From Pseudomonadota bacterium (GTDB lineage: Bacteria; Pseudomonadota; Alphaproteobacteria; Reyranellales; Reyranellaceae), in NCBI GenBank assembly GCA_023416135.1, contig JAEZIF010000039.1:1-15519 (forward strand): a stretch of 15,519 nucleotides of DNA, read 5' to 3'. Positions 13,962-15,519 of this stretch are shown here, in pieces. How positions within the stretch are numbered: the first letter of the stretch is position 1; each line of letters opens with the position of its first letter. Both the position numbers and the translations under genes were made by a program. The notes under the pieces are model-generated. The model was given only the letters and a program-made list of their open reading frames with translations. It had not been told where the DNA came from and searched no databases.

Positions 13962-15044
13962 TCAGCCGGCGTCGGCGCCGCGATAGTATTGGCTATCGCG
14001 ATAGCGGCCGATGAGGTGACGCGCCAGCACGCCGGCCACGGCCGCCACCGGGACCGCGATCAATACGCCCACGAAGCCGAACAGCGCGCCGCCCGCCAGC
14101 AACGCGAACATGATCCACACCGGATGCAGGCCGACCCGGTCGCCGACCAGCTTGGGCGACAAAACGTTGCCTTCCAGCATCTGACCGACCACTAACACGA
14201 CGGCGACCTTGACGACGCCCATCCAGTCCGGCGGGAACTGAACCAGCGCCATGCCCAGAGCCATCACGGCGCCGACGAAAGTGCCGACGAAGGGGATGAA
14301 GGAGATGGCCCCGGCGACCAGGCCGATGATCAGCCCGAATTGCAGGCCGACCAGCGACAGGCCGACGGCGTAGATGCTGCCGAGCGAGATGCAGACCAGA
14401 GCCTGCCCGCGCACGTAGCCTGCGATGGCGGCATTGGATTCGTGGGCCAGCTTGCGGATCGTGTCGGCGTGGTCGCGCGGCAGGGCACCGTCGATGGCAT
14501 CGACCAGCCGCTCCCAATCGCGCAGCAGGTAGAAGGTCACGACCGGCGTCAGGAACAGGAGCGCCAGCAGGTTGAAAACGGCGAGGCCGCCCTGCGCCAG
14601 CTTGCCGGCAACGGTCCCGGCGACGGCCAGCACCTGGCCGGCGCGCTGGGTCAACTCGGCCTGCAGTTCGTGGAGGCTGAGCGGCGGCAGATTGAGCCGC
14701 TCACGGATCGGGTCGATCAGCGGCGTTATGCGGGCCGCCAGTTTCACGGTGTAGTCAGGGAAGCTGAGGATCAGCGACTGAAGCTGGCTGAACAGCGGCG
14801 GCAGGATGGCCATCGCCACACCGACCGTCAGGAGCACGGCGATGATCGTGACGGACGTCGTGGCCCAAGTGCGCGACATGCCCATCCGCTGCAGGCGCAC
14901 GACGACCGGGTCGAGGAAATAGGCAACGACGATGCCGACCACGAACGGCAGCAGGACGTCGTTCAGCAGCCACAGCAGCAACAGGAAGGCGGCCGCCATT
15001 GCGACCCAGAAGCGCCACTGCGGGGCCTGGCCGGTGCTGCTCAT
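13962..15044 (-). CDS. AI-2E family transporter (PerM/YdiK-like membrane protein)
   Basis: This 360-residue polytopic inner-membrane protein belongs to the AI-2E transporter family (PF01594). It has two N-terminal hydrophobic segments (about 11-60), another at about 64-85, a soluble loop at about 90-150, then several C-terminal segments. Diagnostic motifs are LTPVVTFYLLRDWERL, ISFIPFVGTFVG and EGNVLSPKLVGDRVGLHPVWIMFALLAGG. Family members have been linked to autoinducer-2 export or Na+/H+ exchange, but most have no known substrate, so the name should not be read as quorum sensing. It starts 22 bases after the stop of the upstream probable DUF2066 gene and is nearly fused to hda. Confidence 0.93.
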   Translation of the reverse strand: MSSTGQAPQWRFWVAMAAAFLLLLWLLNDVLLPFVVGIVVAYFLDPVVVRLQRMGMSRTWATTSVTIIAVLLTVGVAMAILPPLFSQLQSLILSFPDYTVKLAARITPLIDPIRERLNLPPLSLHELQAELTQRAGQVLAVAGTVAGKLAQGGLAVFNLLALLFLTPVVTFYLLRDWERLVDAIDGALPRDHADTIRKLAHESNAAIAGYVRGQALVCISLGSIYAVGLSLVGLQFGLIIGLVAGAISFIPFVGTFVGAVMALGMALVQFPPDWMGVVKVAVVLVVGQMLEGNVLSPKLVGDRVGLHPVWIMFALLAGGALFGFVGVLIAVPVAAVAGVLARHLIGRYRDSQYYRGADAG

Positions 15045-15066
15045 TCGCCAGTTCCCGCGGCCGCGA

Positions 15067-15519
15067 TCAGCGGACCTGCAGTCGCCACTTATCGGCTTCC
15101 TTGTCCAGCGCGAGGCCGGCCGAGGCCAGCGTGCGCTGCAACTCGTCCGTAGTGCCGAAATACTCGAGCTTCAGGTCGGCGCGATCGGATTCGAGCTGGC
15201 GCACGACCACGCCCTTCACCGCCGGCACGCTGCCCAGTCGCTGGCGCACCTGCACCCAGTCGCCGAGCGCCCGGATCGGCACGTAGACGTCGATCGAATC
15301 CTGCGAATCACGACGCACCGTGGCGACGCTGCGCCATTGCTCGTCGAGCTTCTGGTGGATCTCCCTGGCCGCAGTGGCGAGCTGGGTCGAGGCGGGAGCG
15401 GTCGTGCGCGGAAGCTCGCTGCGCGCTCCGGTCTGCGCGTCGTAGCGCAGGCCGCCGACGGTCAGAGGCCCGCCATCCTTGTTGCCCTCGACGATCGCCA
15501 CGACGATGGTCGGCGCGCG
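15067..15519 (-). CDS. probable DUF2066 domain protein, C-terminal part (gene cut by window edge)
   Basis: The reading frame is open from the stop at 15067 to the right edge of the window, so only the last 150 or so residues are seen. The first codons in view read RAPTIVVAIVEGNKDG, which looks internal rather than like a start. Later segments IDVYVPIRALGDWVQVRQRLGSVPAVKGVVV and LKLEYFGTTDELQRTLASAGLALD fit the pattern I recall for DUF2066 proteins, which often sit between purM and an AI-2E gene in alphaproteobacteria. The assignment rests on that recall plus position next to AI-2E and hda. The function is unknown. A GTG at 15501 is in frame but is not a credible start, because the conserved region extends upstream of it. 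Confidence 0.65.
   Translation of the reverse strand, partial: RAPTIVVAIVEGNKDGGPLTVGGLRYDAQTGARSELPRTTAPASTQLATAAREIHQKLDEQWRSVATVRRDSQDSIDVYVPIRALGDWVQVRQRLGSVPAVKGVVVRQLESDRADLKLEYFGTTDELQRTLASAGLALDKEADKWRLQVR

Noticed and set aside
1..15519. Mobile elements, CRISPR arrays, tRNA or rRNA genes, defence or toxin-antitoxin systems
   Set aside because: No transposase or integrase motifs, no regularly spaced repeats, and no tRNA-like cloverleaf noticed. The gene content is housekeeping plus one sugar importer.

Overview
The window is GC-rich, gene-dense chromosomal DNA. It looks like the core genome of an alphaproteobacterium. The signs are an AspRS with the 'FRDEDARADR' motif followed by 'APGEFYQLD', an HdaA-type DnaA-related regulator behind an AI-2E family membrane protein and a probable DUF2066 protein, and a ppk-ppx-rnd-aspS neighbourhood. 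From recall, this gene order is typical of Rhodospirillales and Reyranella-like bacteria; it was not looked up. I see no insertion sequence, phage gene, integrase, CRISPR array, tRNA or rRNA. No stretch longer than 300 bases lacks a gene.

Left part (1-4660): a short-chain dehydrogenase resembling retinol dehydrogenases (+ strand) faces a complete ribose/galactose-type sugar ABC importer on the - strand. In transcription order the importer is a Tat-signal binding protein, a double-domain ATPase and a permease. The three genes are nearly contiguous and probably form one operon. A 192-base gap with an inverted repeat separates the operon from aspS.

Middle part (4661-11779): aspS (-) and rnd (+) diverge from a short promoter region. 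rnd converges on ppx across a 61-base palindromic element that looks like a dispersed repeat. ppx and ppk1 lie in tandem (-) and give the cell both synthesis and breakdown of polyphosphate. The gap between ppk1 and the divergent sixA-like phosphatase gene carries a perfect 8+3+8 palindrome and a second smaller one.

Right part (11780-15519): a SixA-type phosphohistidine phosphatase (+) converges on a - strand run. In transcription order that run is a probable DUF2066 protein (cut by the window edge), an AI-2E family transporter, HdaA, an unreported 38-codon secreted-peptide ORF, and an SDR that lacks the usual Tyr/Lys pair. Spacing suggests that at least AI-2E, hda, the small ORF and the SDR are co-transcribed.

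I see no clearly new multi-gene system. The items most worth checking are the palindromes at 7801-7861 and 11716-11734, the small ORF at 13135-13251, the SDR with a replaced catalytic motif, and the one-sided degeneration of the sugar ATPase.
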